Shown here: in pieces, positions 1 to 9,250 of the stretch | Layout: the number at the start of each line of letters is the position of its first letter | Numbering within the stretch: the first letter of the stretch is position 1 | Source of the DNA: Anaerolineaceae bacterium | GTDB taxonomy: Bacteria > Chloroflexota > Anaerolineae > Anaerolineales > Anaerolineaceae | Assembly (NCBI GenBank): GCA_028714615.1 | Contig: JAQTMA010000002.1 | Span: 12,921 to 76,920 of the forward strand | Direction of reading: 5' to 3' | DNA length: 64,000 bases | Translations under genes and position numbers: made by a program | The notes under the pieces: model-generated | What the model was told of the DNA's origin: nothing | What the model saw: only the letters and a program-made list of their open reading frames with translations | Databases searched by the model: none

Positions 1-156
1 GTATTTCAGCGCATGTTTCCGTTGGGCGTATAAGGCAGCCAGGATTCCATTATGGAACGCCGCCAGCCAGGCCAACAGCGCCGGATGCTCCCAGGCTGCC
101 AGGGCTGAGACCACAGCCGCAAAGGTGAAGAAAGCCAACCCAATTCGGTCCTTCAT
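1..156 (-). CDS. Small membrane protein, partial (runs off left edge)
   Basis: A 52-codon open frame starts at ATG 156 and is still open at the window edge. Residues about 6-50 are almost entirely hydrophobic or small, with a Trp/Ala-rich stretch, so at least one and probably two membrane segments are likely. It starts six bases after the stop of the preceding small gene, so it belongs to the long minus-strand operon whose last complete members encode Tad-type inner-membrane proteins. Small hydrophobic proteins at this place in tad-like or conjugation operons are often pilin-like or accessory proteins. No prepilin motif is visible, so I assign no function. Confidence 0.5.
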   Translation of the reverse strand, partial: MKDRIGLAFFTFAAVVSALAAWEHPALLAWLAAFHNGILAALYAQRKHALKY

Positions 157-161
157 GGCTT

Positions 162-308
162 TCAATCGTCCTTATCGTCATGATTGGATCGGCCAGATGA
201 GCCGCCGGTGTGAAGCAAAGCCAGGATCCAACCCAGGGTGATCCCTACCGCAAAGGTGGACCCGGCAATCGAAAGCGCCTGCACCACCGAAAATTCATAA
301 CCGTTCAT
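162..308 (-). CDS. 48-aa single-pass membrane protein
   Basis: The frame starts at ATG 308, preceded by a GAGG-containing ribosome site about seven bases upstream, and ends at TGA 164-162. The product has an N-terminal hydrophobic segment (about residues 8-35, rich in Val, Ala, Ile, Leu) and a short polar, Asp/Lys-rich C-terminal tail (HDDKDD). It lies 21 bases after the TadC-like gene and just before the next small membrane protein, so it is probably co-transcribed. No family is recognised. Its size and single membrane segment would fit an accessory subunit of the secretion apparatus. Confidence 0.5.
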   Translation of the reverse strand: MNGYEFSVVQALSIAGSTFAVGITLGWILALLHTGGSSGRSNHDDKDD

Positions 309-329
309 AGCTGCATCCTCACGTAGAAC

Positions 330-1187
330 CTATAAAGTATTCAGGATCGGCCACCCGATCAGGACCAAGATCACGGCAATGAAGGGCAGGAAATAAAACA
401 GCACCATCGGAATGACCAGTTCTGCCCCGACTCGCTCAGCTCGTTGCTCAGCTCCGGCGGCGTATTCGGCGGCGATGCGGCTGGCCATCTGGGCCATCAG
501 TTCCTGCTGGGATGTGCCCAGACGGACGAACTCCAGCTGCACCGACAGACCGATCAGATCCGGCAGGTTCGAGGCCTGGGCCTCCTTCTGGAGCTGGGTG
601 AAGATCACCCGTCCCTGCGACATCTGCAGCACGTGCTGCATCCACTTCCCGACCAGGCTGCCAGTCTGAGCGGTACGGCGCATGGCTTCTTCGAGCGACA
701 CTCCGGCTGCCATCTGGGCTGCCACGAGCTGGATGAACTCGGGAAGCTGCGACTGGAAACGCCGGCGCACCCGGCGAGCCACACTGCCCAGGAGGGTCGC
801 CGGGACTTGCCAGCCTACCAGAGCAGCCAGGATACTGGGAATGAGGTTGTCGTAGACCAGCAGCCCCAGGATAAAGGCTCCCAGGGCCAACGTCACCCGC
901 AGGGATGTGAGCTGAACCTCGTCCCAATTCTCCCATTTGCTAACCAACTGGGCAAAGTACAGGTCGGATTTGGTGCGCCGTAAGAGAGAGCCGGGCATCC
1001 AACGCGCCAGGGGCTTAGCCAGCCTGGACAGCCAACCTCGCCAGCCGGGCAGCTTCTTTCCTGCGGGTTGATCACTTTCGATCAAAAACTGCGCTGCCCT
1101 ACCCTTCGGCAGGCTGGGAACGAACTCAACCCAGATCAAGACCAACAGGACGGCCGTGGCAATACCAATCAGATAGGTGAGGGTCAT
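330..1187 (-). CDS. tadC: TadC-like inner-membrane platform protein (T2SSF)
   Basis: The 285-aa protein has an N-terminal membrane helix (residues 3-22), a cytoplasmic middle with a GspF/TadC-type helical core (around LPEFIQLVAAQMAAGVSLEE, residues about 150-170) and a strongly hydrophobic C-terminus ending in a helix pair. This is the type II secretion F domain found in Tad and type IV pilus platform proteins. It works with the TadB-like protein encoded immediately upstream (4-bp overlap) and the TadA-like ATPase. In known Tad systems these form the membrane motor that assembles Flp pili; in some actinobacterial conjugative elements TadA/B/C-like genes accompany VirB4. The TadB versus TadC label rests on gene order. 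Confidence 0.75.
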   Translation of the reverse strand: MTLTYLIGIATAVLLVLIWVEFVPSLPKGRAAQFLIESDQPAGKKLPGWRGWLSRLAKPLARWMPGSLLRRTKSDLYFAQLVSKWENWDEVQLTSLRVTLALGAFILGLLVYDNLIPSILAALVGWQVPATLLGSVARRVRRRFQSQLPEFIQLVAAQMAAGVSLEEAMRRTAQTGSLVGKWMQHVLQMSQGRVIFTQLQKEAQASNLPDLIGLSVQLEFVRLGTSQQELMAQMASRIAAEYAAGAEQRAERVGAELVIPMVLFYFLPFIAVILVLIGWPILNTL

Positions 1188-2071
1188 ACCGCCTCCGAAA
1201 CGATCGAACGGATCAACAGATATCCCACTACCATCATGCCGATCCCAGCGGAAATCACCACCTGCACCGGAAGCGCCAGGAGCGATCCCTGGATGAGGGG
1301 GTCGCGGGTAAGAAAGAGAAAAACGACCAGCAGGACGACCGGGATGATCCGGGCGGAGAGCAGCGCATCACTGGCTTTGGCTACCGAGCGGTTGCGGGCT
1401 ACCAGGATTTGCTGGACGCGTTGAGAAATTTGCAGGAGCACCTCAGTATATTTACCGCCGCCCGCCTCACTGTAACCATCCAGCAGGTAAGCCAGGTTGG
1501 AGAGCGAGGTGGAAGGCGAGCGAGCAGCCAGATTGTGAAAGGCCTGGTGGCGATCCTTGCTGCGCAGCTCGGCGGCGGTCAGCCAGAGCTCGGGCGTCAA
1601 AGGATTGGGCGCTTCCATTTCTAGCGATTCGCCGGTCCGCTGAAGCACTTCCGGGATCGAGCCGCCCGCCAGCAGGCCGGCCGTGATGCGCCCAACCGCT
1701 ACCGGCATGAGCCGGTCGATCTCCCGCCCCCGGCTTCGGACCTTCTCGCTCAGCCAGCTGTAAGGGAGAACACCTACGATGACGCCCAGGATCAAAGCCG
1801 GCATACCCGGCAGGAACGGCCAGGCGATCAGACTGGCAGCAATCCCGGCGGCAATCGTGAGCAAGCGGAACGAGACCGGCTGCAGGCGCACCCCTCCTGC
1901 CAGGAGCTTATATTCCAGCGACTCGGGCTTCAACTCGCTCAACGTTCGGACTGTATCCAGCGAGTACATTTCTGCCAGGCGCTGGCTGGCTTCTCCGTGG
2001 CGGACGCGAGGCGGCGAAAACAGAACAAAGACCAACAAACTAACCAGAATACCAACTAAAGTAATCATCAA
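1184..2071 (-). CDS. tadB: TadB-like inner-membrane platform protein (T2SSF)
   Basis: The 295-aa protein starts with a membrane helix (MMITLVGILVSLLVFVLF), has a hydrophobic pair near residues 75-105, a cytoplasmic T2SSF helical domain (SIPEVLQRTGESL region) and two C-terminal membrane helices (VVLLVVFLFL and a final Gly/Val-rich segment). This is the usual TadB/TadC architecture. It lies 11 bp after the TadA-like ATPase gene and overlaps tadC by 4 bp, so the three are translated together. Its role would be to couple ATP hydrolysis by TadA to pilin or substrate movement across the membrane. Confidence 0.75.
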   Translation of the reverse strand: MMITLVGILVSLLVFVLFSPPRVRHGEASQRLAEMYSLDTVRTLSELKPESLEYKLLAGGVRLQPVSFRLLTIAAGIAASLIAWPFLPGMPALILGVIVGVLPYSWLSEKVRSRGREIDRLMPVAVGRITAGLLAGGSIPEVLQRTGESLEMEAPNPLTPELWLTAAELRSKDRHQAFHNLAARSPSTSLSNLAYLLDGYSEAGGGKYTEVLLQISQRVQQILVARNRSVAKASDALLSARIIPVVLLVVFLFLTRDPLIQGSLLALPVQVVISAGIGMMVVGYLLIRSIVSEAV

Positions 2072-2082
2072 ACCAACCTTTC

Positions 2083-3423
2083 CTATTGAATGGTTTCAGC
2101 CTGGTTGCCCAGGTCCAGGTCGTCCACCTGCTCCCAGCGCGGCTGTCTTTCCGGAGACTGTTCATCGAAACGGTAGACCGGATCGAAGGTGATGTCACCA
2201 TCCTTGAGATCTTTATCGATAAGGGCGATCTCCGTAACCCGGCGCACCTCGTGGCGGATGCCTATCTGTACCAACAAATCCACCGCTTCGGCGATCAAGG
2301 GAATTGAATCCGATGGCCGCATCCCGGTATCTGCCCCCAGGACGGTGGTCAGGCGGCGAACTGTTTCGAGGGGACTGTCAGCATGGAAAGTAGAGGCTCC
2401 GGAATGCCCGGTCATCATCGCCCGGAACAGGCTTAAGCCCGCCTGCCCATCCCGCACCTCACCCAGGATCAGGTAGTCAGGCGACATGCGCATGGCATCA
2501 TCCACGCCGTTGGCCAGAGTATAAGATTGGATTTCGGTACCAATAGCCGCCGGGCGTGCTTCAACCGTCTGCACCGTGGGACGGTCGATCCAGATCTCCT
2601 CGGGGTCCTCGATCTTCACGATCCGCCAGGCCGGAGGCAGGAAGTTACACAACGCCGAGAGGAGGGTCGTCTTGCCGGTGCGGGTTCCGCCGGTAATCAG
2701 GATGCGGTAACCCTCCTCCATAACTAATTCGAGCCAATCCATCATTTCGGTACTCATCATGCCTCGTTCCAGAATCCATTCAGGAAGAACAGGCTTTTGC
2801 TCGAACAGGCGGATGTTGATGCTGGGGTTAAGCCCTGGCGGGACAATGACCGGGTGCAGGGCTTTGACCCTTCCTCCGCCGGGATTGTGCTGGGTTATCG
2901 GAAGCTTGGCGTTGATCGAAGGATTGGCCTCGTTGAGGCTCTTGTTTTGCGGCCCCAACAGGCGATCCAGCACCCGGTTGATCTCGCCTGGAACAGGTTT
3001 CAAGTCAGGAAGGGTCTCCCAGCGGACACTGTTCTTCTTCATCACCTGCACCAGGCCGCTGGAGTAGATACAGATTTCGGACAGGTCGATTCGGGCAGGC
3101 GGTAGGAGTAGATCCAAGAAACCCAGACCCATCAAACGCCGGCCCAGCTCAGCCGCCAGGGCAGTATCCGTATGGTAGCTGGAATAGGCGTTGTTGCGCC
3201 GGAAGGCAATGCCAACCAGCAGGTTGATCCGTTCCTGGATGCGCTGGCGGTCAGCCTCAGAGGGAGAGCGCAGCACCTCAACCGGGAACTCCCGGTTGAC
3301 CTGGTCGATGACTTCGTTGACCACCACTTCAAGGAGAGCATCGTCGTGAGCGCGTCCGGTCGCCTGCGCCGGATCGTACAGGCTGGAAAGCCCCTTGCCA
3401 AAGCCGTTTTCATTCGTAAACAT
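2083..3423 (-). CDS. tadA: TadA/CpaF-family secretion ATPase
   Basis: A GspE/VirB11-superfamily motor ATPase of about 446 aa. I start it at ATG 3423, which has AGAGGT five to six bases upstream. A longer frame to 3510 adds 29 residues that overlap the preceding gene and look non-conserved. The N-terminal part (1-200) is the CpaF all-alpha/PAS-like region. The Walker A is GGTRTGKT (about 245-252), followed by the Asp box (VKIEDPEEIW) and the His box (MMTGHSGASTFHAD). These motifs and the neighbours (TadZ-like upstream, TadB/TadC-like downstream) identify the Tad export ATPase. VirB11 is a close relative, so in this VirB4-bearing operon it might power a hybrid transfer apparatus. Confidence 0.85.
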   Translation of the reverse strand: MFTNENGFGKGLSSLYDPAQATGRAHDDALLEVVVNEVIDQVNREFPVEVLRSPSEADRQRIQERINLLVGIAFRRNNAYSSYHTDTALAAELGRRLMGLGFLDLLLPPARIDLSEICIYSSGLVQVMKKNSVRWETLPDLKPVPGEINRVLDRLLGPQNKSLNEANPSINAKLPITQHNPGGGRVKALHPVIVPPGLNPSINIRLFEQKPVLPEWILERGMMSTEMMDWLELVMEEGYRILITGGTRTGKTTLLSALCNFLPPAWRIVKIEDPEEIWIDRPTVQTVEARPAAIGTEIQSYTLANGVDDAMRMSPDYLILGEVRDGQAGLSLFRAMMTGHSGASTFHADSPLETVRRLTTVLGADTGMRPSDSIPLIAEAVDLLVQIGIRHEVRRVTEIALIDKDLKDGDITFDPVYRFDEQSPERQPRWEQVDDLDLGNQAETIQ

Positions 3424-3433
3424 CGTTACCTCT

Positions 3434-4741
3434 CTACGTGAAGCGGAAATGCGGAATACGCAGCCTGCTCTTGCCGTTGTGCCCATTGCTGCCGTTCTCT
3501 CCAGGCGCACTGCCAGGGTAGAGTGGTTCGGCCAGGTTGTGCATGGCTTTGGCCAGGACGTCTACCCTGGTTACGGCCGGGATCTGATTGTCCTGGGCCT
3601 GGCTGATGGCCGGAAGGTAAGGAATTACGGCAGCGACCGGAGGCGCCCAGCCGTACCCATTGGAGAGCTCGTCGTGGAATTCACGCGGGGAAATAGTCGA
3701 GTGCTCGCTGACCTGGTTGAGCACCAGGTGGATGGCCTCACGCGGGATACGGTGCTCGCCGATCAACCGTTCCAGGAGCAGAACAAGGGAGTGGCGAGTG
3801 GCAGTCATATCTGCCAGGGTGCAGCGGGAGATGATGATGGCTGTATTCGCAGCCGCAATCCCCTGCATGCCCCAGGGCTGCTCGCCGGCCGGCAGATCCA
3901 GCAGCACCGCGCCGTAGTTGCGCGTCCAGGAGGACATCACCAGCGAGTAGATGCTGGCCGGATCGGATTTGTGAGCCGTGGATATTTCCGCCGCTCTCTG
4001 GTAATCGACCGAGTTTTCAGGAGCCAGGATCACGTCCAGGTCTTCGCGGCTCTGGATAGCGGCCGCAAACCCATCCCCCGGCCTGGCAAAGTACTCCATG
4101 GCATTGGGGACGTAGCGCAGCCGGAGGTGTGAAACGGCGGCAGGCGGCAGATCGAAAGACATCAAAAGCGTACGCGTATTCCTGCGAAATTTGAGTTCGT
4201 AAGCCAGGCTTTCGGCGATGGTGGAACGCCCAGTACCGCCGGTAGCACTCAGGAATGCAATCACGCGTGTACCTGTAAGGGCGGTAGTCGTCCGGGAGAG
4301 GTAGGCCTGCTGCAAAGGGGCCGCCGCGGCCAGCCGGGCTCGCTCGGTCATGGCCGCGGCAAACCCGGCCTGGGCGATATCGCCCCAGTTGACCGGGGCG
4401 ATGTAAACGCCGCGCACCATCGCTGCTTTTTCGAAAGTGCCACGTAGATCGCGCACGGCAGGAGGCAGGACCAGGATCGCCACCCCCTGCCAGACCTGGA
4501 TCTCCGCCAGCCTCTGGATCAGGGCTTCCGGTCCTGGGGCGATCTCCACCTGCACCACCACCAGGTCAGGCCGCATCTGAGACAGGTTCTGCTCGAAGAT
4601 AGCCCATTGGGTGGCCGTGGCGCTGATGGAGAAGCGGGCGTCCGAGAGAAAAGGAGGCTGCATCTGGTAAAAGACCGCCTCATTTCCGGGGCCGGCCAGC
4701 ATAACGGTCACTTTAGGATCTGAAACAGTTGGATCAGTCAT
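3434..4741 (-). CDS. TadZ/CpaE-like MinD-type ATPase
   Basis: This 435-aa protein has an N-terminal receiver-like region (residues 1-140) without an obvious phospho-Asp set, then a ParA/MinD ATPase domain beginning at VIAFLSATGGTGRSTIAESL (Walker A SATGGTGRST, about residues 160-170). The signature Lys of the deviant Walker A is replaced (GGTGRS rather than GKGG), as in many TadZ proteins. TadZ/CpaE localises the Tad machine at the pole. It lies directly downstream of the CpaB-like gene with no gap and 10 bp before tadA, the order usual for tad loci. The C-terminus is basic and ends in RLRIPHFRFT. Confidence 0.7.
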   Translation of the reverse strand: MTDPTVSDPKVTVMLAGPGNEAVFYQMQPPFLSDARFSISATATQWAIFEQNLSQMRPDLVVVQVEIAPGPEALIQRLAEIQVWQGVAILVLPPAVRDLRGTFEKAAMVRGVYIAPVNWGDIAQAGFAAAMTERARLAAAAPLQQAYLSRTTTALTGTRVIAFLSATGGTGRSTIAESLAYELKFRRNTRTLLMSFDLPPAAVSHLRLRYVPNAMEYFARPGDGFAAAIQSREDLDVILAPENSVDYQRAAEISTAHKSDPASIYSLVMSSWTRNYGAVLLDLPAGEQPWGMQGIAAANTAIIISRCTLADMTATRHSLVLLLERLIGEHRIPREAIHLVLNQVSEHSTISPREFHDELSNGYGWAPPVAAVIPYLPAISQAQDNQIPAVTRVDVLAKAMHNLAEPLYPGSAPGENGSNGHNGKSRLRIPHFRFT

Positions 4742-5641
4742 TTATTTACCCCCGCTGTTTTTGTTCATGGCATCGTACAGATCCGCCAGGTTGAGGGTCA
4801 GGATGTTCGCCTCCTGAAAACCATTGGCCGATTCGAGAGTCAGATACAGGCTGCCGTACTTGCTCAGCGCCACGATCAAGGTGGATGGATTGACCTTGAA
4901 CCCCGGCACGACTTCCACTGGGGTGGAAGGTACGTCCAACACCACCACACTTCCATCCTGGGCGGCTGAAACCGTGCGGGCGCTGGCAAATAACTGATCC
5001 TGGCTGGAGCTGGAAGGCAGCTCTTCGTAACGGAACGACTGCGGCACCATCAGCACCTTCAAGTCGGTGATGGCGATACGTGCCAGGGGCGCTTCAGGCG
5101 GGGTAGGGGTTGGCGTCGGGGTAGGCGTAGGAGCCAGTAGGCCAGAAGGAATGTTGGTTGGTGCAGTCAGGAAGGGGGAGTTGACAGCCAGAGGCGGGGC
5201 GGCGATGCTGTGGAGCACATCCGGGGACAGCATCCCGATCAGGGTCACCTTTTGCCCTTCACGTAGCAGCCCGGCAATGCCCGAGGCCAGGTCAACCTTG
5301 ACGGCTATTGCCAAATGGTCTGGCTGTAAGCTAGCAGGGATGCCGGCCTGAGAGGTGTCGCCCAATACCGAGGCAGTAATGTAGTCGCCAGGAGCGCGGC
5401 CCACAGCCAGCACCTTATTCTGCAAGTCCTCGATGCGGGTGAAGGCGTCGGCAGGTTTGGCCTGCGAAGGGATCGTGCGCACTTCTAACAGGTCCGCCGT
5501 TAGGGGCGTACCCGGGGCGATGGCCACTTTGGCCACCACGACTGTGGTTGGGTTGATCACGCCATTGAGGAGAACAATGACCATCAAGCCGATAACTACG
5601 GCCAGTATGATGGGAACCCAAGGAGAACGACGTTTTTCCAT
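4742..5641 (-). CDS. CpaB/RcpC-like SAF-domain protein
   Basis: A 299-aa protein with an N-terminal signal anchor (PWVPIILAVVIGLMVIVLL, residues 7-25), then a SAF/CpaB region (VVVAKVAIAPGTPLTADLLEV, about 35-55; lower part around ITASVL). A Thr-Pro repeat linker (TPTPTPTPTPP, about 170-180) separates it from a C-terminal domain. RcpC/CpaB acts in the periplasm or cell wall with the Tad secretin or pilus. The start at 5641 has a strong GGAGGTG site six bases upstream. The gene sits between the VirB4-like ATPase gene and tadZ. The TP-repeat suggests a spacer across the cell wall. Confidence 0.7.
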   Translation of the reverse strand: MEKRRSPWVPIILAVVIGLMVIVLLNGVINPTTVVVAKVAIAPGTPLTADLLEVRTIPSQAKPADAFTRIEDLQNKVLAVGRAPGDYITASVLGDTSQAGIPASLQPDHLAIAVKVDLASGIAGLLREGQKVTLIGMLSPDVLHSIAAPPLAVNSPFLTAPTNIPSGLLAPTPTPTPTPTPPEAPLARIAITDLKVLMVPQSFRYEELPSSSSQDQLFASARTVSAAQDGSVVVLDVPSTPVEVVPGFKVNPSTLIVALSKYGSLYLTLESANGFQEANILTLNLADLYDAMNKNSGGK

Positions 5642-5708
5642 AATTCACCTCCATTAAAAGTAACTTTTCCAATATCCGTTCTTCTCATTTTTTTTCGATG
5701 AACGGCTA

Positions 5709-8700
5709 CTAATAGGGCCCTAACTTTTCAAGAATTTCCTGATCAGAGGGCTCACTGCCAGGCACCATCAAAGGGTGCACGAGCACCGGTTCCAACTCAG
5801 CCACGTCCTCGCTATAACCGAGCTTGGCAATGGCCAACTGGCGGGGGATGCGCGCCAGGTAGCGTTTGTACTCTGTGTTGACTACACCCTTCTCGCTGCG
5901 CCCGATATGCGCCATGATCAGGTCGCGGTCGAGGGGGTATTTGGTTTGAAAGAAAAAGCCATTGTTGCAGGAGGAGAGGATCCCAGGCGGAATGGCGCTG
6001 ACGGTCTGAGCAAGCAGGTGCAGAAAGATCTTGTACTTGCGTCCATCCCGCCAAAAGGTCTGGAAAACCTCGCTGACCTGTTCGTTGTTTCCCGCTGAGG
6101 CGTTATTGTCCGCTGCCGCCCCACTCACCCCATTGAGCACTTTGTTGGCCTCCTCGAAAAAGATCTGCATGGGTGGGAATTTGGCCCCGGCCAGGCTCTC
6201 ACGCCGCCGAACGACACTGTCGAAATACAACACACTGGAGAGTAATGCCAGCAGAGCGGCCTTGGGGTACTCGTCCATCTCCGCGCCGCCCTCAACGATC
6301 AGCAGACCCCAGGGATCTTCTTTGGGTCCCAGCAATCCCAGGTCTTCCACCGGCAGGCTCTCCGGCCCTGCGCCATACTGCCAGGCCATCTGGCCTTCGG
6401 CGAACTGCTCCACCCGCAGCAGCACCCCTTCCAAGCTGGCCCGGCTGGCCTGATCGCCTTTGGGCAGCGCCGCATAAAAATTCTTCAGCCGCTCGACCCA
6501 CATGCGCACGTCCGCCTGCTGGCTGCGAAAGACTGCCAGTGCCTGCAGCTCGCCCGGCTTTAGATCAATCAAGGGTTGACCAATGGACACAGTTCCTGGT
6601 AAATGGTTCTGCTCACGCCACTCATGAATCACCTCGACCTCCACGCTGTTCTGCAGGCGTCCCCAGGCCGGGTGGTTGAATACCTCCGGATCGGAGGTCA
6701 GGATGCCCAAATTCGTATAAACTTGGGTCAGGGCCCGGCGCAGAAATCCGAGCTGCCTGGGACCCATCCGGCCGGCGTTGGCAAAGAGCTCGCTGACCAG
6801 GGTGCGGTAACGGCCCGGAATGGATCGGCGAGGGACTTTGAGGATATTCCAGCGCAAAGGCCGGGGCGCGCCGGGGTAGAGCTGGCGGATATCCACCCGT
6901 CCCTCCAGGCCAGACCAGTTTAGAGCTCGCCGCCAGCCCTGGCCAAAATCCAGCACTACGCTACGAAAATGCCACTGGCGGGTAGTCTCATAGGCCAGGC
7001 GTTCTGCTGCCACGCTCTTTCCAAAACCGGTATCGCCGCAGAAGGCAGTGTGAAAATGGCGATCAAAGCCCAGGCGCAGCGGGGTGTGGGTCAACTGCCC
7101 GGTTTCGCTGCTCCACTGCCAGCCGAGTACCACGTCGCCGGACATATCCGGCCGGAAGGCAAAGTCCGGTGTGGACTCCTGAACGGTCAGAGCGGTGCCC
7201 TGCTCGAACATACCGGGGGCGGTGTAGGCCGCTAATTGGAGCATGGTCAGGAGGGTCGAGTCCGTGTACCCACTGAGCACTTCAGGCACGGTCTCCACGC
7301 GAGTAGAAGGGGTGAACGCCTGGGCATGTTTTCCGATGTAATCGCTTTCCGCATCGGTCAGGTCGCGGGTTTGCACGCCGGTGATCACATCTTCTGTGCC
7401 ATGAAAGGCTTCTGGGATCAATCCCATCAGAGCCTGCTTACCTTGCTCAGTGCGCGTCATGGCGTAGACATCCGTATAGTAGGCCCCTTCCTTGCTGGCC
7501 AGGTTGAGCAAGCCTTGCTGCTGGCGCATTATTTGGGTTACCAAAATGGCCGGATCGAACTGCCACTGGTAGCTGTTGTGAGCCGAGAGTGATGGCGCAA
7601 TCCCGACCGTCAACCCGGTGGAAGCAGCTTGACCGACAGATTGACCGGTGGATGTTGACTGCATTTGACTGTCACCAGAGCTGGAGGTATTAGCCTGCCC
7701 TTTGGTATCTGCCTGACTGGTCGTATCTGCTTGTGAGGTGGTATGGCTGCCAAAAGTCCCTGAGGCTTCCGAATGGGTTGTGGTGGTCACATTCGAAACT
7801 GAAGTACCCTGGCTGACAGTATCCGCCTGGCTGTTGGTCACGGCATGACTGGATGTGTCCGAATGGCCGGTCATGCTGGATTCGGAAGCCATGTTGGAAG
7901 TAGAATCTGCTGTTCCCCAGCCGACGTTGCCGCCAATCCCTACCCCAGCCGGTTGGATCCCGCCGCGCAAGCCCCAATCAAAGCTGTTCGAGTGGCTGCT
8001 GCCGGCTCCCTGGGAGCTAACGTGACCGGAACTGTCGGATGACGCCGTGCCGTTGGTAACCGCCTGGCCTGTTGTGTGCGCAGTACCCTGCGAAACGGAC
8101 TGTCCGGTGGAATGGGATGTGGAATCGCCCACCGTATGCGACCAGCCGCTTGTATCCGCAGATCCACTGGTGTGGGCGCTGCCATCGGTGTGCGCCTGGC
8201 TGTCGGTATGGGCAAGGCCGGTGCTGTGGGCCGTGCCCTGGCTGTCACTATAGCCCTGGGAGGCCGACTGCGCCATCAGACCGGAGAGCAACGCCGGCAG
8301 GCTAACCCCAAAGGTGACCCCGCGCACCCCGTTCTGCCAGGCTGCCCAGGTCGAAGTATTTTCGGCAAGGCCGGTTAGCATTTCAGTAATATCCCCCAGG
8401 CTGACCGGGGAGGTGAGCACTAGAAATAAGAATTCCTCTTTCAGATCGCTCATGCCGCGGAACAGGATTTCGTTCTGCTGGAGGGTGTACTGCTGAGCCG
8501 TTGGGCCGGCTTCGACCAGCGGGTTGTGGACGATGCCCCCGCTGCCGCCGCGGGCGTTTTCACGCGGGTCGGAATGGCCAACGGTGAGTAAGACGTGGTT
8601 CATGTCATGGAAGCTCAGGAAGATCCATTCTGCCAGCCGGGCCGTGAGGGGCTGCAAGCGGATCTGGCGGTAGGCTCCGCTCATCGCCCCTTTGAGCGCC

Positions 8701-9161
8701 GCCAGGCTGCGTCGGGACTGGGCGCAGGCTTCTTCCTGCGTGGACGCAAAGGCCGATACGCCATAGCATTGGACGATCCCGACCGGCGACTGGCGGTTAT
8801 CGAAAATGCCAGCCGCCAGGTATAAGAAAGTGACTTTCGACCCGTAAAGACCTCGTAAAACGGTGCGCATCTTTTGTAGCAAACCCGGATCGGACCGCGC
8901 TTCTAATGGGATAAAGGTAAGCTGCACCAGCCGCACCACGCGATAGCCGGCATACTCACGCCCACCCTCGGACTCGCGCAATCGGTACCACAGGTAATCC
9001 AGCTCATCCTGCCCTTCAACAAAGCACACCCCCGATTGTTCCACTTCCAGATCGGAAGGAATTTCAGGTGCATCTCTCAGGCCTGGTTTTAGTCTAGCGG
9101 ACCAACCTGGGAGCCAATCGCCGATATTACGGATATGTTGAAAGAATCCTCGATTATTCAT
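5709..9161 (-). CDS. VirB4/HerA-superfamily ATPase with Ser/Thr/Gly/His-rich insert
   Basis: A 1150-aa protein. Residues 1-290 form a mixed alpha/beta N-terminal region. Residues about 295-525 form a low-complexity block of short Ser/Thr/Gly/His/Gln repeats (TGQSVSQGTAHTTGQ type). A second globular region follows, then the ATPase core with Walker A GDTGFGKS (about 709-716), an extended Walker B FFEEAN (about 1000) and a C-terminal motif rich in Gln/Asn typical of VirB4/TraC/HerA. Such ATPases energise type IV secretion or conjugation. The gene precedes the Tad-type genes, suggesting a combined VirB4-Tad machine. The insert is unusual, and its Ser/Thr content suggests an exposed or modifiable region. 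Family-level identity is firm; the exact role is inferred. Confidence 0.7.
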   Translation of the reverse strand: MNNRGFFQHIRNIGDWLPGWSARLKPGLRDAPEIPSDLEVEQSGVCFVEGQDELDYLWYRLRESEGGREYAGYRVVRLVQLTFIPLEARSDPGLLQKMRTVLRGLYGSKVTFLYLAAGIFDNRQSPVGIVQCYGVSAFASTQEEACAQSRRSLAALKGAMSGAYRQIRLQPLTARLAEWIFLSFHDMNHVLLTVGHSDPRENARGGSGGIVHNPLVEAGPTAQQYTLQQNEILFRGMSDLKEEFLFLVLTSPVSLGDITEMLTGLAENTSTWAAWQNGVRGVTFGVSLPALLSGLMAQSASQGYSDSQGTAHSTGLAHTDSQAHTDGSAHTSGSADTSGWSHTVGDSTSHSTGQSVSQGTAHTTGQAVTNGTASSDSSGHVSSQGAGSSHSNSFDWGLRGGIQPAGVGIGGNVGWGTADSTSNMASESSMTGHSDTSSHAVTNSQADTVSQGTSVSNVTTTTHSEASGTFGSHTTSQADTTSQADTKGQANTSSSGDSQMQSTSTGQSVGQAASTGLTVGIAPSLSAHNSYQWQFDPAILVTQIMRQQQGLLNLASKEGAYYTDVYAMTRTEQGKQALMGLIPEAFHGTEDVITGVQTRDLTDAESDYIGKHAQAFTPSTRVETVPEVLSGYTDSTLLTMLQLAAYTAPGMFEQGTALTVQESTPDFAFRPDMSGDVVLGWQWSSETGQLTHTPLRLGFDRHFHTAFCGDTGFGKSVAAERLAYETTRQWHFRSVVLDFGQGWRRALNWSGLEGRVDIRQLYPGAPRPLRWNILKVPRRSIPGRYRTLVSELFANAGRMGPRQLGFLRRALTQVYTNLGILTSDPEVFNHPAWGRLQNSVEVEVIHEWREQNHLPGTVSIGQPLIDLKPGELQALAVFRSQQADVRMWVERLKNFYAALPKGDQASRASLEGVLLRVEQFAEGQMAWQYGAGPESLPVEDLGLLGPKEDPWGLLIVEGGAEMDEYPKAALLALLSSVLYFDSVVRRRESLAGAKFPPMQIFFEEANKVLNGVSGAAADNNASAGNNEQVSEVFQTFWRDGRKYKIFLHLLAQTVSAIPPGILSSCNNGFFFQTKYPLDRDLIMAHIGRSEKGVVNTEYKRYLARIPRQLAIAKLGYSEDVAELEPVLVHPLMVPGSEPSDQEILEKLGPY

Positions 9162-9250
9162 AGAGCGACCTGAAAGTCATTAATCCATAACCTTTTTTCT
9201 GGAAATTTCAGGCGCGCCCATGCCGTGCCTGATCGTGTCATCCAGGAAAC

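Noticed and set aside
7690..8305. Several frames overlapping the Ser/Thr-rich part of the VirB4-like gene
   Set aside because: They are antisense or frame-shifted shadows of the repetitive coding sequence.
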